This document shows, one piece after another, positions 5,340 to 6,541 of a stretch of DNA of 6,541 bases. The position numbers were made by a program, and so were the translations under genes. Position 1 is the first letter of the stretch; each line of letters opens with the position of its first letter. Origin of the DNA: DATLYH01 sp035575035 (lineage in GTDB: Bacteria; Planctomycetota; Planctomycetia; Gemmatales; Gemmataceae); NCBI GenBank assembly GCA_035575035.1, contig DATLYH010000234.1, positions 1-6,541 of the forward strand. Direction: 5' to 3'. Under the pieces are notes generated by a model that searched no databases, was not told the origin of the DNA, and saw only the letters and a list, made by a program, of their open reading frames with translations.

Positions 5340-6541
5340 GGCTTCTTCTCAGTAGCCGGCAGCGTGATGGTGAAACAGGCTCCTCCTTCGGGATGGTTGG
5401 CAGCGATGATCTCGCCGCCGTGCTCCTCGACGATCCGCCGGCAAATGCTCAGCCCCAGCCCGGTGCCGGTCGGCTTGGAGCTGGCGAACGGGGTGAACAG
5501 GCGCGGGAACATCTCGGCAGGGATGCCGCTGCCGGTGTCCCGGATGCGCAGGAAGTGGGCGGCGGCGCCATTGCGGGGGTTGCCGACCGGTCCCGCCTCC
5601 ACCTCCAGTCGGCCGCCGTGCGGCATGGCGTCGAGGGCGTTGATGAACAGATTGATCAGCACCGTTTCCATCTGGCCGCGGTCCACGTCCGCCGACAACG
5701 GCCGGTCCGGCGTGCAGAGGATGATCTCCACCCCCTGCTGGCGGGCATGGGGGCGGACCAACTCGGCAGCGTGGGCGGCCACGTCGCGCAGGTCGCAGAT
5801 GCTGCGGCGCGGCGGCGTTGGCCGGGCGAAATCGAGGAACGACTGGACGGTCTGCTCGAGCCGCAGCACCTCGTCGTGAATGACCTGGAGGTCATCGGGG
5901 CTCAGCGGCTTGGGATCCTTGGAGCGCAGGGCGGCCTCGACGAGCAGTTTGACCGACGTCAGCGGATTGCGCACCTCGTGGGCGACGCTGGCCGCCAGCT
6001 GGCCGACCGCCGAGAGTTGCTCGGCCCGGAGCATCTCGCGCTGCTGCTGCTGGAGCCGCTCGGTCACCTCGACGACGCGCTGGACCACTCGTTGCAGCTG
6101 CTCGTCCAGGCCGCGCAGGTCGCCGTCGGCGGCCACGCTTACCGAGGCCACATTCTGGTCGAGGCGCTGGGCCATGTCCTGCACTCGCACGCGTAACTGG
6201 TAGATCGACCGGCTCAAACCGCGGGCCATACCGTAGCCGAGAATCAGACCGCTCAGCGGTCCGCCCAAACCAAGAAAGAACATCCCCACTTGCAGCCGCT
6301 GGTTGATCAGGTCGCTCTCGGCGTTGGTCTGGATGAGACTCTCACGGTTCAACTGGAAGTATTCCCGGCACGGCTCAATGATCGGCCGAATAGGGTGGGT
6401 CCGGTCCAGCTCCTGCAAGCTGATCTGGGGGGGGCCTTCCCGTGTCACCTCGTCCCGCAGCCGGGCCAGTTCATTATGGTATTCCGTGTAGCCCGTCTCG
6501 ATCTTGTGGATGCAGGCGAGCTCTTCCGCGGTGGTGGCGGT
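5324..6541 (-). CDS. Membrane sensor histidine kinase (partial, N-terminus beyond right edge)
   Basis: The frame is open from the right edge to a TAA at 5326-5324, giving 405 visible residues. An internal GTG at 6448 is not a convincing start because coding continues upstream (TATTAEELACIHKIETGYTE). Visible order: a helical, probably periplasmic sensor part (1-84), a membrane segment MFFLGLGGPLSGLILGYGMA (about 87-106), a HAMP-like linker and coiled coil rich in Gln (VTERLQQQQREMLRAEQL), and the dimerization/H-box LAASVAH188EVRNPLTSVK. The ATPase then shows the N-box (NLFINALDAM, N297/N301), G1 (DTGSGIP, D335), F-box LFTPFASS and G2 GTGLGLSI. H188 is the expected phosphorylation site. The catalytic half resembles the NtrB/AtoS/ZraS class that partners with NtrC-type regulators, and the overlapping downstream gene is such a regulator. 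The ligand is unknown; a first membrane segment is expected beyond the window. Confidence 0.95.
   Translation of the reverse strand, partial: TATTAEELACIHKIETGYTEYHNELARLRDEVTREGPPQISLQELDRTHPIRPIIEPCREYFQLNRESLIQTNAESDLINQRLQVGMFFLGLGGPLSGLILGYGMARGLSRSIYQLRVRVQDMAQRLDQNVASVSVAADGDLRGLDEQLQRVVQRVVEVTERLQQQQREMLRAEQLSAVGQLAASVAHEVRNPLTSVKLLVEAALRSKDPKPLSPDDLQVIHDEVLRLEQTVQSFLDFARPTPPRRSICDLRDVAAHAAELVRPHARQQGVEIILCTPDRPLSADVDRGQMETVLINLFINALDAMPHGGRLEVEAGPVGNPRNGAAAHFLRIRDTGSGIPAEMFPRLFTPFASSKPTGTGLGLSICRRIVEEHGGEIIAANHPEGGACFTITLPATEKKPCQPC

Noticed and set aside
5333..6196. Plus-strand ORF of 287 codons opposite the histidine kinase
   Set aside because: It is antisense to an intact kinase core with H, N, G1, F and G2 boxes.
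5324..6448. Histidine kinase starting at GTG 6448
   Set aside because: The frame stays open and protein-like to the window edge, and the protein would lack the first membrane segment. The true start is therefore outside the window.

Overview
The window is GC-rich (about two thirds GC in the genes I counted by hand) and looks like chromosomal DNA of a planctomycete, probably of the Gemmata type. This is inferred from four things: an exported NHL-propeller protein followed by a Tat-exported xylose-isomerase-like TIM-barrel protein, an RHS tail of the LHKYVYAGADPVNNVDPSG style, a transglutaminase/TPR remnant, and an intergenic repeat whose translation reads like PSVSEGLP/SLTLRARTIP. I recall repeats of that kind from Gemmata-like genomes. 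No database search was possible.

Layout. Positions 1-864 (minus) hold the C-terminal end of an RHS/polymorphic-toxin-type protein. It runs off the left edge and carries the RHS core end motif (VDPSG) and a PD-(D/E)XK nuclease-like tip. Immediately upstream on the same strand, overlapping by ATGA, is 861-1376, the remnant of a transglutaminase-like protein with a TPR-like helix pair. It has lost its N-terminal half, including the part expected to carry the catalytic Cys. Together they look like a rearranged locus in which an old operon was cut at one end and fused to an RHS tail at the other.

Positions 1574-3551 (plus) form a compact two-gene unit: a secreted six-bladed NHL beta-propeller protein (1574-2653), and 19 bp later a Tat-signal sugar phosphate isomerase/epimerase-like protein (2673-3551). 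Both appear to be exported and are probably co-transcribed.

Positions 3575-3905 hold a composite array of direct and inverted repeats between convergent genes. It contains two near-identical 62-bp hairpins plus extra half-units on either side. Its right end runs into the last codons of the next gene.

Positions 3876-6541 (minus) encode a two-component system: a membrane sensor histidine kinase (partial, running off the right edge) followed, with a 16-nt overlap, by an NtrC-type sigma-54-dependent response regulator. The kinase would phosphorylate the regulator at D52, and the regulator would then open sigma-54 promoters elsewhere. I saw no convincing -24/-12 site inside the window, so its targets are unknown.

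The least ordinary parts are the hybrid RHS-toxin tail with its broken upstream neighbour, and the repeat array that has become the 3' end of the regulator gene.
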